Shown piece after piece: positions 43,337 through 55,823 of a stretch of 64,000 nucleotides of DNA. Source of the stretch: Astragalus membranaceus (Eukaryota > Streptophyta > Magnoliopsida > Fabales > Fabaceae); assembly GCA_039519185.1 (NCBI GenBank), contig CM076849.1:110861806-110925805 (forward strand), read 5' to 3'. Under the pieces are notes generated by a model. That model saw nothing but the letters and a program-made list of their open reading frames with translations, was not told the origin of the DNA and made no database searches. Numbering within the stretch: position 1 is the stretch's first letter; every line of letters starts with the position of its first letter. A program made the position numbers and the translations under genes.

Positions 43337-45611
43337 GAACGGGACGTTCACCGAGCCTCCTCACCTGGAGCCCATCCAGAGGAAGATGCCCACTTTTGAA
43401 GCGTAAGACCCTCTGTTGGAGGTGAACCTGGGAAGCGAAAAAGAGCCAAGGATGACCAAGGTCAGTGGTAAATTACAACCTCAACAACGAGTTCAAATGG
43501 TGGCTCTAATAAGGGACTTCCGTGACTACTTTGCGTGGGACTACCATGAGATGTCAGACCTTGATAGAGCATTGGTAGAGCATACGTTTCCCATCAAGGA
43601 AGGTTGTAAGCCACATAAACAGTCACAAAGGAGATTCAATCCGCAACTAATGTCATAGATCAAAGCAGAGGTGGAAAGATTGCTCAAGGCAGGATTCATA
43701 AGAACTGCCAGGTACTTAGAATGGCTGTCTAATATAGTCCCTGTTATCAAAAAGAATGGCCAGGTCAGAGTTTGTATTGACTACAGAGATCTGAACCTGG
43801 CCACTCCCAAAGATGAGTATGGTATGCCTGTGGCCGATATGCTTGTCGACGCCACGGCTAAGAATGCCATATTAACCTTTATGGACGGCTATTCTGAGTA
43901 TAACCAGATATATGTGGCCAAGGCTGACGCCCAAAAGACTACCTTTAGGTGCCCCGGCGCCTTAGGTATCTATGAGTGGTTGGTAATGCCTTTTGGCCTC
44001 AAAAATGCAGGAGCCACGTACCAAAGGGCCATGAATGCTATTTTTCGTGACCTCATCGGTAAAAGCATGGAGGTATACATTGATGTTGTGGTGGTTAACT
44101 CCAAGAGTTTCAAAGCCCACCTAGTGGAACTTGAACAAGCTCTGAAAAGGATGAGACTCCACAATCTCAAAATGAACCCTGCTAATTGTGTTTTTGGTGT
44201 GTCTGCAGGCAATTTCTTGGGCTTCGTAGTGCGCAACCAAGGCATTGAAGTGGACAAGAACAAAGCTCGAGCTATCCTTGAGGCAAGACCCCCCAGAAAC
44301 AAGGAGCTGCATAGTTTACTATGCAAGATCAACCTCCTAAGGAGATTTATCTCCAACTCGACCGAAAAGATGAAAGCTTTCTCACCCTTGTTGAGGATAA
44401 AGAACACTGAGGAAATGATATGGGGAGCTAAGCAACAGAAGGCCTTCGATCGGATCAAGGCTTCCTTGACTATTCCCCCTGTCTTAGTACCGCCGCAACC
44501 AGGGAAACCTCTGAAGCTATATATAGCGGCCGAGGATCAAGCCATCAGCTGCTTATTGGCCCAAGATGATGATAGTGGCACCGAGCACGCTATATATTAT
44601 CTCAGCAGGATCCTCAATGACGCTGGGACTAGATATTCTCCTATTGAGAAGCTTTGTTTGTCCTTGTTTAATGCATGTACTAAATTGGAATATTACCTAT
44701 TACCTAAGGAAGTGTTGGTTGTATGCAAAGTGGATATTATCAGATATCTTCTTAATAGGCCCGTCTTACAAGGAAGACTTGTTAAGTGGGCCATTAAGTT
44801 AAATGCGTTTGCCTTGACGTACATGCCGTTAAGAGCCGTCAAAGGGCAAGCCTTGGCTGATTTCCTGGCCCAGCATCCGTGTGTAGAGATACACGACACC
44901 CCAACCGAGTCTATTAACAATATGGGCCTAAAGCCTTGGGTCCTCATGTTTGATGGCTCAAGTACCCAAACCAGGGCAGGCATTGGAGTGGTCATCACCA
45001 GTCCCTGTGGTCAAACGTGGAGATTCATGTGCAGCATAGGGGATCAAGCCTCCAATAATCAGGCCGAATATGAAGCCATGATCATGGGACTTGATATCCT
45101 GGCCGCCATGAAGGCTCAATATGTGGAAATCAAGGGGGATTCACAACTGGTGCTCAAGCAAATCACTCGAGAATACAAGTGTTATAACACGAAACTTAAA
45201 CAACTACGAGCCTCGGCGCATAACTTGCTAAAGTTGTTCGCCGATGCAGTCATCATGTTTGTCCCCAGAAGCGAGAACCAAGAGGCAAACGATTTAGCCC
45301 AGCAAGCCTCGGGTTACAAGGAGTCAGTGGTCGAGGTATGGCAACAAGATACCTCCGTTCCAGCCGAGGAGGAACCTGTCAATGCTTGGATTGGAGTATT
45401 GACAGAGTACCTCCGTAATCCAACGGCAGACACCGATTTCAAGACTAAGCGAAGGGCGTTGAAGTATATTCTGACAGGGGACGACCTGTACAAAAGAAGC
45501 ACCAATAGGGTGTTGTTACGATGCCTCAAAAGAAAGGATGCGTATATGGTGGTGGCACAGATCCATGCAAAAATTTGTGGTGCACATAGGTGTGGCCCCA
45601 TCATGAAATGA
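43337..45611 (+). pseudogene. Element B RT, RNase H and archaeal-type RNase H
   Basis: The sequence passes from the leader directly into the pre-RT linker, with a TAA at 43405-43407 and a TAG at 43656-43658. From 43671 the frame is open for 646 residues: RT (VCIDYRDLNLATP, LTFMDGYSEYNQ, MPFGLKNAGATYQ), RNase H, and archaeal-type RNase H with LMFDGSS, NQAEYEAM and KGDSQLVLKQ all intact. The RT active site YIDD reads YIDV (44076-44087), which should abolish polymerase activity. A TGA at 45609-45611 ends it inside the integrase finger. Confidence 0.9.
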
Positions 45612-46539
45612 CTGATATACAGACATGGATACTATTGACCGACGATCACGATCGATTGCTTCTAGTTTGCAAAGGGATGTGAGGCTTTCCAGCTCCATGG
45701 GCCAATCCAGAGAGTGCCTGCGGATGAGCTTCATCCCATCGTCAAACCTTGGCCATTCAGAGGGTGGGCCATGGATTTAATTGGCAAGATATACTCTCCG
45801 AGCTCAAAGGGACATAAGTTTATTATTGTGGCCACTGATTATTTCACTAAATGGGTGGAAGCTGCGCCTTTAGCAAGTGTCATTCAGGCTGCAGTGGTCA
45901 AGTTCATAGAAAACCAAATCATGTACAGATTTGGCATCGATGAAACCATCACAACCGATCAAGGCACAATGTTCACCGGGGAACAAGTGGTGGCCTTTGC
46001 ACAATGGGCAAGCAGAAGCTACCAACAAGATCATCATCGAGCTCATCAAGAAAAACATAGTAGACAAGCCTCGACGGTGGCACGAGACCCTTAATGAGGT
46101 CCTTTAGGCTATGAGAAATTTTAAGTCCACAACCATGGGAGTAACTCCCTATCGTTTAGTCTATGGGCAGGATGCCGTGTTACCATTGGAAATCAGTGTG
46201 GCATCTTTAAGGGTGGCTCGGCAGCATGCCCTCAGCATAGACGAATACCAACAAGCCATGTTAATGGAGTTGGACTCGGTGAACGTCAAGCCAAAGAAAT
46301 TTGTTGAGGGTGATCTCGTGTGGAAGACTATTTTCCCACTTTGGAGGAAAGATCCTCAGTTTGGCAAGTGGTCCCCAAATTTGGACGAGCCATTCATTGT
46401 AAGTGAGGTATACGACGGTGGGGCATACCGTTTGATCACGTTCAACGGTGAAGAATTCGAAACTAAAATCAATGGCAAATATCTCAAAAAATATTATACT
46501 ACTCTATGGGAAAGTATGCAAGGGAAAAAAAATTGGTAA
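45612..46539 (+). pseudogene. Element B integrase
   Basis: Stops at 45609 and 45639, and a Cys of the HHCC finger changed to Phe (CEAFQLHG), damage the N-terminus. The core has D in WAMDLIG and D in TTDQGTMF. A deletion after VVAFA shifts the frame before the NGQAEATNK segment that carries the Glu. A second deletion near 46285 removes about 25 residues before KKFVEGDLVWK. Ends KKYYTTLW at 46539. Confidence 0.88.
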
Positions 46540-47865
46540 TTACAAAAAGTAAAATTGTCATGGTGGCTCGCCACAAACCAGCGATCTGCTGATACAAATT
46601 TACAGGATTATAAACAGAGAGAGCATCAATACTACTCGTTGGGAGCAACAACTATCTCAGGGCTTCCTACTGTAGCCTCAGTATCCAATGTGGCCTCATC
46701 CGACACAGCATCCGTCCCCTTCACCGCAAAGGCATCCATCACAACGTCCATCACCGCAGCAGCAATTTCACCTGTTATAACCTCATCCGTCTCAGCAGCA
46801 GCAACTTCACTTGCCATAACCTCACCCGCCTCAGCAGCTGCAGCCTCTCCCAATATCTCCAAACCCTCGGAGGGTAAATCCATCAACGGGCGTACTTCTG
46901 ATACTGTCGCCCCCACTTCAGCTGCAACGTCGTCCCTGAGGTGTGTAGTTTCCTCGGCAATAGGGGCGTTGCTGGAAGTTTGAAGGTCAAGAGATGTTGG
47001 TGGCTCATCAAGTATGGCCTCAATGGTCTTGATCCTGCAAGCAATTCTCTCCAGTTCGGCAATAGTCTCTTGCTTGGTCTGGCTGAGGGAAATGAAGGCA
47101 GCCTTGTAACCATCCTTCTTAGCACGAAGGGAGTCTAGCTGATGCAGGGAAGCTAAGGCCCGATTTTGAGTGGCTTTGGCTCAGCCATACAGACTGGAGA
47201 TGTCCCCAAGTCGCGGAGCTATATCCTTAAGAGCATCTTTCTTGACAGAGGGGACATCATTGGAGTTAGAAACCCGAAACAAGGAAGCTCGGAGGGCCGC
47301 CACCTGGTCAGGGTTGGTGGGGATCTCCCCAGCCAGAGCTTTTTCCACCTGAGGGAGGTCAACCTTCGTAGAAGGGGGGGCCGATTCTAGAGCCTCAAGG
47401 CTCAGGAAATAGCGCTGCAATTCTTCATTGGTGATTGTCGGCGAAGAAAGGTCCTCTGTTTGATGATCACTAGGGGGATCGGCCTCCGCAAAAGTAGGAG
47501 GACCGGCCACCGCGGTGTCACCAGCGGGTTCCTGCAGAAGAGAGGCAAATAATGAGAAAGGAGGATGATGATGGTGGAAACATTGAGCAGCATAAGAAAG
47601 GTAACTCACAGAGACATGGATTGGGCTGTCAAAGGGTGTAGTCTGAGAAGATAGCAGCAGTCGGAGTACGAAGCCTCTTCGAAACCACCCAAAGAAATTC
47701 AATAAGAGAAGTAGATGAATAGCAGAGCTACTATAATGCGTTAGGAAAAGAAACTTACCCGTAACCGTTTGAGAGGAGGTAATGATACGTCAATGACTGG
47801 AGCTGCAGGAGGGGGTGATCTGAGTAGTTCCCATGTTCTTTTTCGTTGGAGGATTGGGACATCGT

Positions 47866-47910
47866 GGTCTTCATCATCATCGTCATCGTCATCATCATCA
47901 TCATCCAAGG
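47866..47910 (-). repeat. Trinucleotide run coding poly-Asp
   Basis: (ATC)n on the plus strand encodes about 13 Asp on the minus strand within the antisense PMD gene. Confidence 0.8.
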
Positions 47911-49229
47911 CAATTATTGCAGGAGTTTGGGCTGCGCGAGGATATTGGCCAATGAGCTCGTACCAGAGAATATACATAAATAAAAAAGGCCAGAAGCTTA
48001 CCAATGGCAGAAGAGGGTTTCTCAGCAGACTTCAGGTGAGGAGAAGAGCGTGCAGGAGAATCGGAAATTAACTGTTTCTTCTTCTTCGCCTCTGTCGCCA
48101 CACTCGTTGAATGGGCAGCCGTATGAGGTGGTGGACTCACTCGAGCAGTCATCGAGGTAGACTGGACAGGAAGTCCTTCAGCAGAGCCCAAATAGCTTTG
48201 AAGACACTCAATGTGGGAGCGAGGAAAGACTTGTGCCCATACCTGCTTCCACAGGAAATGTGGCTGGTGGTTTCGCCGATTCGGTTGCGATAAACTCTCC
48301 ATGAGAAAGAAAGGAACTGCGCATCCTGGTTTGCAATAAGTTTCTTGAGATCAGAGGGGAAGATCATCACTCGGCGACGCCCCACAGCCATGGAATCGTA
48401 GGGGATAGGCACATGTTGGCCAACGCCAAACTGTCGAGCCACAAAGTTTGGACGATAGGGTTCAACGGTGAGAGGATTGGTTCTTGAAGAGAGCCTGGCT
48501 CCAGCAACCAGGTCAGGAGCCACGAGCACATGGCTCCACTGAATAATCATGTCATAATTATCTTGGGAAGAAAGGTCTAAATCTTTTGGCGTGAAGATCC
48601 ACCGAGGACCAATGCCTTTTTCAAGAAATGGACACCAGCAGAAATGTTCGAAAGGGTCCAGATCCAGCAATACTTGAAGCACTTCCGCACGCTCAACTGG
48701 AAGGACAGGGGTGGCAGTGAGGGTGCTTCTTAGGACCTCGGTGGCCTCTGTGAACAAGTTAGGGGAAAAGTTGGGAAAGTAGAGTTGAGCCCAGAGCTGT
48801 AGAAACTAGATGGGACCCTCGGCCTTCGAATAAAAGTCTTTGTCCTTGACCTGGGTAACGAAGCTATCCAGGCTCTTGTAAAACAAGGGCAAGGAAGAAA
48901 GGACCCCAGGCGTACTCTTGGCCTGATTGTAGCAACTGGACAAACACAGAGAGCTCCTTAACAAAACCGAAGGACTTGGTGCTAAAGAACAATTTATTGA
49001 TGAAATACACCAAAAATGCATGGTGCTTGATAAGCCTATTTTTAGAGTCTTTTTAATTGTTATTTTTATTAAGTTTTTTTATTTTAATTTATTTTTTTGA
49101 ACTATTTTACTACAAATGTTTACTTTTTTTTTTCAGGTTTTATTTTGAAGCAAAAGAGAAAATATGAGCTAAAATGAAGAACAAAGAAATTATTTGAGGA
49201 GGAACAATTTTTTAGACAGCACTAGGCTC

Positions 49230-49400
49230 TGCAGGGCGCCAAGGGCGCCAAGGAGCAGCACAGCGCAAAACTGGCGCAGGACAGGGCGCCAAGGGCGCCA
49301 AGGAGCAGCAGCAGCGCAAACTGGCGCAGGACAGGGCGCCAAGGGCGCCAAGGAGCAGCAGCAGCGCAAAAATGGCGCAGGACAGGGCGCCAAGAAGCAG
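49230..49400 (+). repeat. GGCGCC tandem repeat in the solo LTR
   Basis: Three units of about 55 bp (AGGGCGCCAAGGGCGCCAAG, GCAGCAGCGCAAA, GGCGCAGGAC) and a partial fourth. GC-rich block in AT-rich DNA. Confidence 0.88.
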
Positions 49401-49779
49401 TCAATTTTGGCTGCGGCCACTTGCTGATGGCCATCTTTGCCAACTTGATTTTTGACTTCTTTTTGACCATTTTGCCCCTCCACTCAAAGTGCTTTGTCCA
49501 CTTGTTGATGGCTATCTTTGCCAACTTGAGTTCACACTTCTTTTTGACTATTTTACCCCTCCACTCAAGTGCTTTGTCCACTTGTTGATGGCTCTCTTTG
49601 CCAAACTTGAAATGACTATTTTGCCCCTCCACTCAAGTGCATTGTCCCTCATATTTTCCTATAAATAGGACCTTGATCCTCACTTGTAAGAGAGCTTGAA
49701 TTTTGTTAGAAAATCACTCTCAAAAACTCTCTAAGATTTATGACTTCAATTTACTCTTCATGTTCTTTATGATTCTTGC

Positions 49780-50020
49780 TCTTTTACTTTCTTGCCCTTT
49801 TACTTTCTTGCTCTTTTAATTCTTGCCCTTTTACTTTCTTGCTCTTTTAATTTTTGCCCTTTTACTTTCTTGCTCTTTTAATTCTTTCCCTTTTACTTTC
49901 TTGCTCTTTTACTTTCTTGCCCTTTTACTTTCTTGCTCTTTTAATTCTTGCCCTTTTACTTTCTTGCTCTTTTAATGTTTGCCCTTTTACTTTCTTGCTC
50001 TTTTACTTTCTTGCCCTTTT
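49780..50020 (+). repeat. CTTTTACTTTCTTGC minisatellite
   Basis: About 15 tandem units of 16-17 bp alternating CTTTTACTTTCTTGCC, CTTTTACTTTCTTGCT and CTTTTAATTCTTGCC types. The apparent Leu/Phe-rich protein in this stretch is a by-product. Confidence 0.88.
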
Positions 50021-51761
50021 ATTTTCCAAGTCATTTAAATTCCTTGCAATTTACTTTTTAAGCAATTTACTTTCTTGTCATTTACAATTCCGCTATTTAT
50101 AATTTTGCAATTTTCTCAAATCCTAACATTTATTTTCTTGCCATTCTAACATCTAATTCCTAACTAATTTACACATTCCGCAACTTATCGCTTTCTTTAC
50201 AATTCTTGCATTTACACATTCCGCAACTTATCGCTTTCTTTACAAATTCTTGCAATTTACAAATATGCAATTTTCCTCTTCTCCTCTTTTGTCTACAATG
50301 ATCATGAGTGAGTAGACTTTCTTAGCCTTGGGGTTTTTGGCAACAATCAAATGATGGCTTCCTACTAATTAATTCCCGAGACTATTCTCCACTTTAATCG
50401 CTTTGTATTTTTAAATCTAGTTTCATCACTTTTCATTATTATTTCAAAACACCACACGATGTACCGAAAGGGGAAGTGTGGTTGTTGGATCTATAAAATT
50501 AGACAATAAAATCAACACATGAAAATAGTTTTGGTTTTATTGAGACACAAAAAGGTCTTTGCTTAATGGGTTCTAATAATAATCAACCATGAAAATAGGC
50601 TTGATAATTAGTTTAGAACACGCGTTTGTATTCCGAAAGGAAACTCTTGCTACAACCGTCGCCTTGTCTTATGAAATATATCGTTCTTTAAACTGGAAAA
50701 TATTCGAAAGGATTAATAACGGAAACCTTATCATTTCGATGAAACTAATACCCCAAGTCTCTTTTTATCTTTAAAACATCAACAAAAACATTCCTTCTTT
50801 CTAAAAAGACTATCTTTTCAATTAATCAACTTTGGAAAATTAAATTGGCAATCACCTAGGCTCTCCCTGTGGATCGATAACTCTTTTATTACGCGACAAG
50901 ACCGTGCACTTGCGGCCTATCAGTGCTCCCCATCGGGCACAGGACCCGCAGACTTGGCGTTCTTAGATTAGAGGTTGGAGAAGGCTGAAGCGAAAGTAAA
51001 AGGAGGGTCTTCGCCCGCAAAATCTGGATTGGCGTGGACCTCAATGCCACCAGCAGGGAGTCCCAAAATGGCGGCCACATCCAATAGAGTGGGGGGTCAG
51101 ACTGCCCCAAGGGAAGACAAAGGCGTTGATGGTGGTTGACCAGAAGGACATCAACGGAAATAAGAGGTTGGCAGCATGTGAAATCTCCTGAGTTGACACC
51201 ATGAACATATCATAGATTCCCCATTTCTTCCAAGAAGCGCCCTTGTGGGTAACCAAGCGGTTCACCTAGGCAGTATACTCAGCATTGCTCTTCGGCCACC
51301 CTCTGAGGTCGACGAACTTCGCCTCGGCGTTGTACCAGGCGAACTTAAGATGGAGGTCGCAGGAGCCGAATCTCGGTTGAAAGAGCGTGAAGCCATGATC
51401 AACATTGGTAGCAGTAGGCCGCAGGCAGAGAGGGGACCAATGGTGGCGAAGAGAGAGGGAACAGTGCTGCTAGAAGAAGAAGCCATTGATGGTCGAAGAA
51501 TCTATCGTAAGGAAGTCGAAGGAGTTATGTTTGGTGATCAGAAAAGGTTAAAGCGTGAAACCTTGCGAAGTGGGCATCATTGATATTTATAGCCATAGGC
51601 CACAGCCGTCGTGTCCTTGGGAACCGTCGCGCAGTCGCTTCGATTAACGCGAAGCACCAAGTGTCACAAAATGGAAGGCTAGCCGCTTCAAATGGTCACA
51701 TCAAGTCGTGTCAAAGGGTTTTTGCGCTATCAGTCACATCCTCGCGGCCATACGACAGCAC

Positions 51762-51776
51762 AAAAATGGGGGCAAT
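51762..51776 (+). promoter_or_regulatory. Polypurine tract of element B
   Basis: AAAAATGGGGGCAAT just before the 3' LTR start. Confidence 0.75.
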
Positions 51777-52637
51777 TGTTAACACCCAAAAATAACTGAG
51801 TCGTAAACCGAGGGCCGAGTGAAGATAGCGAGCAGAATTGAAGCGTTGAGGCAGGCCACTAGACAAGGATTTGAGAGGTATTTACCAAAGAGAAGAACTC
51901 AAGAGAAGCCCTCAGGGCATACCACAAGACAACTCCCTGAGGAACGGGTCAGCCCGAGGAGCAATAAGCAAGGCCGAGGGAGAGCAAATCTTCAGCCTAT
52001 AGAGTGCCACGGCCGATGTGGGCTCGGGTGCCTGAGTTACTGCTCGAGGACGAAGGCTAGCTGAGCAAGCCAAGTGGCTGAGGTAAGGCATGCTTGCTTT
52101 GAAGGCAAGTACGAGGGAGCACGAAGACAGAACGTGGGAGCAGTTGAGAGATCAAGCGAAGGAGCGAGGCCTTGAAAAGCGGAGTGAGGGAGTTCACCCC
52201 ACTAACCGTGCTAGTAAGATCGTGGGTGGTTACTCCGCCTCTTTAGGGCTTAGGAACAATGATAATCGTTGATCTTAGATTGATCCAACGGTAGGCAAAT
52301 GTTGGCTATGGTAGTGGCCGACGAGGGCCTATGTATATAAATAGAAGAGCAATTGTACAGAATAGACACACATCAATTAATCAAAAACTCTACGTTTATT
52401 TCATCTATCTGCTTTTATCGCACTTTATCTTTATTTTCATGCATTAGCCAGTAGTGTAATCCAACCTCGCGTCCCATTCACTCAACCTAACCCTTTTTAG
52501 AGGAGTCAGGATACCCACAGTCAAGGAGCAGAGTTCCCTCCTTGACGCAATTACTTGAAGAACAGAGGAATCAAAAACCTTCCCAAACCACTGGCCCAAA
52601 CCACGACTAGGACCTAAGAGTTTCACGAAGAACAACA
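51777..52637 (+). repeat. 3' LTR of element B
   Basis: 861 bp, TGTTAACACCC to GAAGAACAACA, then TSD GATAT. The transcribed region probably begins downstream of TATATAAATAGAAG near 52334. Confidence 0.92.
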
Positions 52638-52642
52638 GATAT

Positions 52643-55587
52643 TTATGCCCAAAATGTTGAAGTGGTTCGACACACACTGGCGTCCTAGTGCAAAGATAAA
52701 GAAAAATAGAGCAAACGGTTTGCTTGCTTCGACAGGTCAACGTCATTAGGGGGACCGAGAAAGGAGGCAGGATCTTCACTTTTCCCGTTCGTTGTCCCTC
52801 AATCGGTTCCTAGTGGTCACACCTGTACTTCGGAGCTCGAAAATGATAGACGGATGATCGTCGATAGGAGCTCCACTTGGTTCACAAGGCATCTGCACAC
52901 CCTTATTAGGAAAATCTATCTGATCTTGCTCGGTCAGGAGCATGAGTGCAGTAGAGGTTCCCCCTGGGGGGAAGTTTTCAGCATGGTGGGACTGTAACTC
53001 TGTCACAGGTATTTCCTCTGTATGGCGAAGGGAAGGTCTTTCCAGAAGAAGACGCAAATAGTCTCATGAAGAAGTGGCTCAGCGAATGTCTTCCTGATTC
53101 CTCTCTAGGTCTTATTCAAAAACAACTTTTTAAGAATCCAAGTCTTTGATACGCCGATCCAAAAGGGGTGCTGAGCGAGTATAAGCGGCTCTGTTCTTGA
53201 TGAGTCTTGTTGAGGTTTCGAGTAACTTCCTCTTGCTATGGGTGTAAGGTCTGCAATTCCTATTGCAAGTGGGAAAGTTCATCTTCAATCTCCTTGATGC
53301 GGCACCTAGTGGTCTCCTCCTCGGCCAAAACCCTTCTCCGCTCAGCCTCCACTTCGTGATAATTGTTGGCATACATCTTCTTCTCAGACAAGAGGATAGC
53401 CAGTTGGTCTAAAGTTCGTTCGGCAGCATCCTCTGCACTCTTGGTTGTTGACAAGCATAAGGAAATCTCTAGGAGACGAAAGGCTATCTACCGAAGAGGA
53501 TTCCTTTGTGGCTTTGAGAGATCCCTTGAAGAGGCCAGTCTGAAGGATAAGGATCTCACCTCGGTGAGGTGAGCTGAGTCGGTAATGATGCCTCCCCAGA
53601 AAACTTTCCCCAATTTCTGTAACTCCTCGGTGGAAGAGCAGACTATCTGGGAGAGATCTTGGGAGACAAAGTACCGAGCCACTTCCTCGTCGGTGACCTT
53701 TGGAGCTATGGACAGAGTAGGCAGAGGGGTTGAAGGCACCTCCGAAGCTGCTGATATCAAAGGTTCAATAGCAGGTACGGAGGAGTCATCGAGTGTGTCT
53801 CGACGCGGTCCCTTTTGCCAAAATCAGGGTAAGGAACGAGAAGAAAATAATTATAAAAAGAGAATGTAGAGGTCGGTGACGTACCTTGGTTTTCTTGGTC
53901 GGCCGAGTGGTTTCCTGGTTTATGGCGGGTGGTCTCTTGGCGGCCACAGGAGTTTTAGTAGTTCTACTCAAAGACAATAATGCGGTGAGGAAAGTAGTGT
54001 GTAAGGATCAGAAGGATTCATATCGAGGTGCTTACCTGATAAGGGGGTGGATGATGTTGCGACAGTAGTAGACTTTTTCTTGGTAGCAGAAGGGATTTTA
54101 ATTTTTGGGGCTGATGAAGGAATAGGGGCAGGCTCTTGATAGGGTTCACCAACGTACTGGGCGCTGATGCGTCAAGCGGTCGGGGGAAGACTAGTCCTTT
54201 GATACCAAGCCACCAATTGACAAAGGAAGTGGACTCTCCTACGCAGTTCGTATAATGGGCCCACACACTCTCTGTAATTCGATCGTAATTGTCCCTAATA
54301 ATCATGGCCACATCTCCATCAGTGATGCCTTCTCGGATACGAGCGCTGCCTCTAATAATCATGGGCACATACTGCTTTAAGCCAAACTGTCTTCATGCAA
54401 AGTTGGGGTAATCGTACTCAGCTAACACTTCGGTGTATCAGGAGGTGCCACGGTACCCAGTAAGCAAGTCCCGTGAAACCAGGGCCTAGCACTAGTTATT
54501 CTGGATTGCCTCACGTTCAGACAAGGGCAAGCCAGACCGAGGTCGCAGTGCATTAAAAATCTACGAAGAACCAATCTTTCTCCTCAGAATAGGGCAACAA
54601 TTCATCTCGGCCGCATCCATACGAAGTAGGGCGTTCACAACTTCGGCTGATGACAGGCGTCTGTGAGGGTCTGCGGAAAGTTGGGGTCCCAAGATCCTGT
54701 TCGTCGGCGACCGATGGGGTGAAGGACTTGATTAGAAGATGTGTGGAAAGTAAAGGTTTTCCCAGAGTAGTAAGAACCACATGGGACCTTGAATATTGGT
54801 TATTTCCCCGTATTGCCGAATTTTGTCGAGCATGGCGTGCATCTTCCGGAGAGGCCAGCCAAAAAGAAGGGTCTCCAGGCATAAATGGAACCACTTAGTA
54901 TCAATGCAATGAAAGGCTGAAGTTCTTGAACCACCCCTACAGAGGCTGTGTCGTAGAAAAATTTTCAAACGAAGTACATCAAGAAAGCTGTATGTTCAGT
55001 ATCCGAAACGACAACCTCAATATGAGAGTTCTTGAGGAGAAACTTGGAATAGACTCCCCGTTCGTGAATATGGTGAAAATTGAATTTCTTTAGGAGTTTG
55101 CAAGAATGGACGGAAAAATAAAGATGTTGAACTCCGTAGACCGGAAACCACTAAGAGGCAGAAGTATGTCGTACTTGGCCGGGATCTTGAAGGTAGACAG
55201 GCGAATCATGTCATTGAATCCCTAGGCTTTTCAAGACTTTGTCTTGGCGGGGGAAATTCTATCGAACTGGGCCAGATAGTCATCTGTAGGTTTGGCCCAT
55301 CCTTTGGTCTCAACGACCCTGACCCCATTGGTGAACCACTTCATAGTGATAGGAAGTCCCTGTTGAGAGGAGGAAGTAAAGATCTTTTCAAAAGCGGTGA
55401 AACCTTCTCGGGCTTAAGAGGTAGTTGGTTTTACCGTGATGGCTCCGCCAACAACGACCAGAAGATCATCGGCAGGCACACAAGGAGGAGGACTCGGTCG
55501 AGGTGAGTCAGAGGGAGACGAGTTAGAGGAATCCCCATCATCGCCGTAACTATGATCCTGGTTCTGGGAATCTGAATGGGAGGACAT
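52643..55587 (-). pseudogene. Antisense PMD gene of element A
   Basis: The ATG at 55587 opens MSSHSDSQNQDHSYGDDG, followed by PMD pieces in shifting frames (55400-54550), KLKSLLLPRKS- and TPLS-type Ser/Lys-rich sequence, KKTK basic motif at about 53890, and VTDEEVARYFVSQDLSQ at 53690, homologous to ITNEELQRYFLSLEALE in element B. Donor-like GTAAGC (54035-54030) and GTACGT (53884-53879) lie after the same domains as in B. A coiled-coil part (LSEKKMYANNYHEVEAERRR) lies at 53400-53270. Multiple stops; decayed. Confidence 0.65.
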
Positions 55588-55823
55588 GGTCGTTAGGAAA
55601 GGTTGGAGAAAAAGAAAAACTGAACGGTTGAGTTGGAAGAAACGACGGCAAAAGTGATCATTATAGAGCTATAAAGACCCTTTAATAGGTATAGGGAGAA
55701 ATGAATGACGCCTAGGGAACCATCACTTCGTCGCTTCGGTTTGCGGGAAACCAGCTGTCACACGTCTAATCTCTTATTCAGTTTTCGCGTCGTCAGTCCC
55801 ATCCACTCGGCTGGACAACAACG

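Larger units (their letters stand above)
49028..50922 (+). mobile_element. Solo LTR, probably Athila-like
   Basis: 1895 bp, TGATAAGCC..GGCCTATCA with TSD GTGCT at 49023-49027 and 50923-50927. It ends with GTGGATCGATAACTC and CCGTGCACTTGCGG, wording typical of Athila-type LTR ends just before the primer site. No internal sequence. It contains a GGCGCC repeat (49230-49400), three diverged copies of a 70-bp unit (49420-49640) and a CTTTTACTTTCTTGC minisatellite (49780-50020). Confidence 0.85.
46556..51486 (-). pseudogene. Antisense PMD gene of element B
   Basis: Reads against pol. From right to left: start region 51486-51262 (Ser-rich, MASSSSSTVPS), PMD N-part 51265-51041 (SFWSTTINAFVFPWGSLTP), PMD middle 51110-50930, then the solo LTR insertion, PMD C-part 49021-48149 (FVARQFGVGQHVPIPYDS), a poly-Asp and basic stretch 48004-47741, a coiled-coil-like part 47540-47181 and an Ala/Glu-rich tail to 46632. 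Donor-like sites (GTAAGC 48001-47996, GTAAGT 47758-47753, GTGAGT 47609-47604) and an acceptor (TTCTGCAG at about 47537) sit at frame breaks. Extra antisense ORFs are known in Tat-lineage elements; function unknown. Confidence 0.7.
42580..52637 (+). mobile_element. Tat-like element B inside element A
   Basis: TSD GATAT at 42575-42579 and 52638-52642. LTRs begin TGTTAACACCC and end GAAGAACAACA. It is a close relative of A (similar LTR ends and pol wording) but gag and protease are entirely gone. Primer-site region, RT to integrase, antisense PMD gene, polypurine tract and LTRs remain. It carries a solo LTR at 49028-50922. Confidence 0.92.

Noticed and set aside
46555..46983. Ser/Ala-rich plus-strand protein
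   Set aside because: Shadow of the Ala/Glu-rich tail of the antisense PMD gene.
49854..50102. Leu/Phe-rich membrane-like protein
   Set aside because: Translation of the CTTTTACTTTCTTGC minisatellite.
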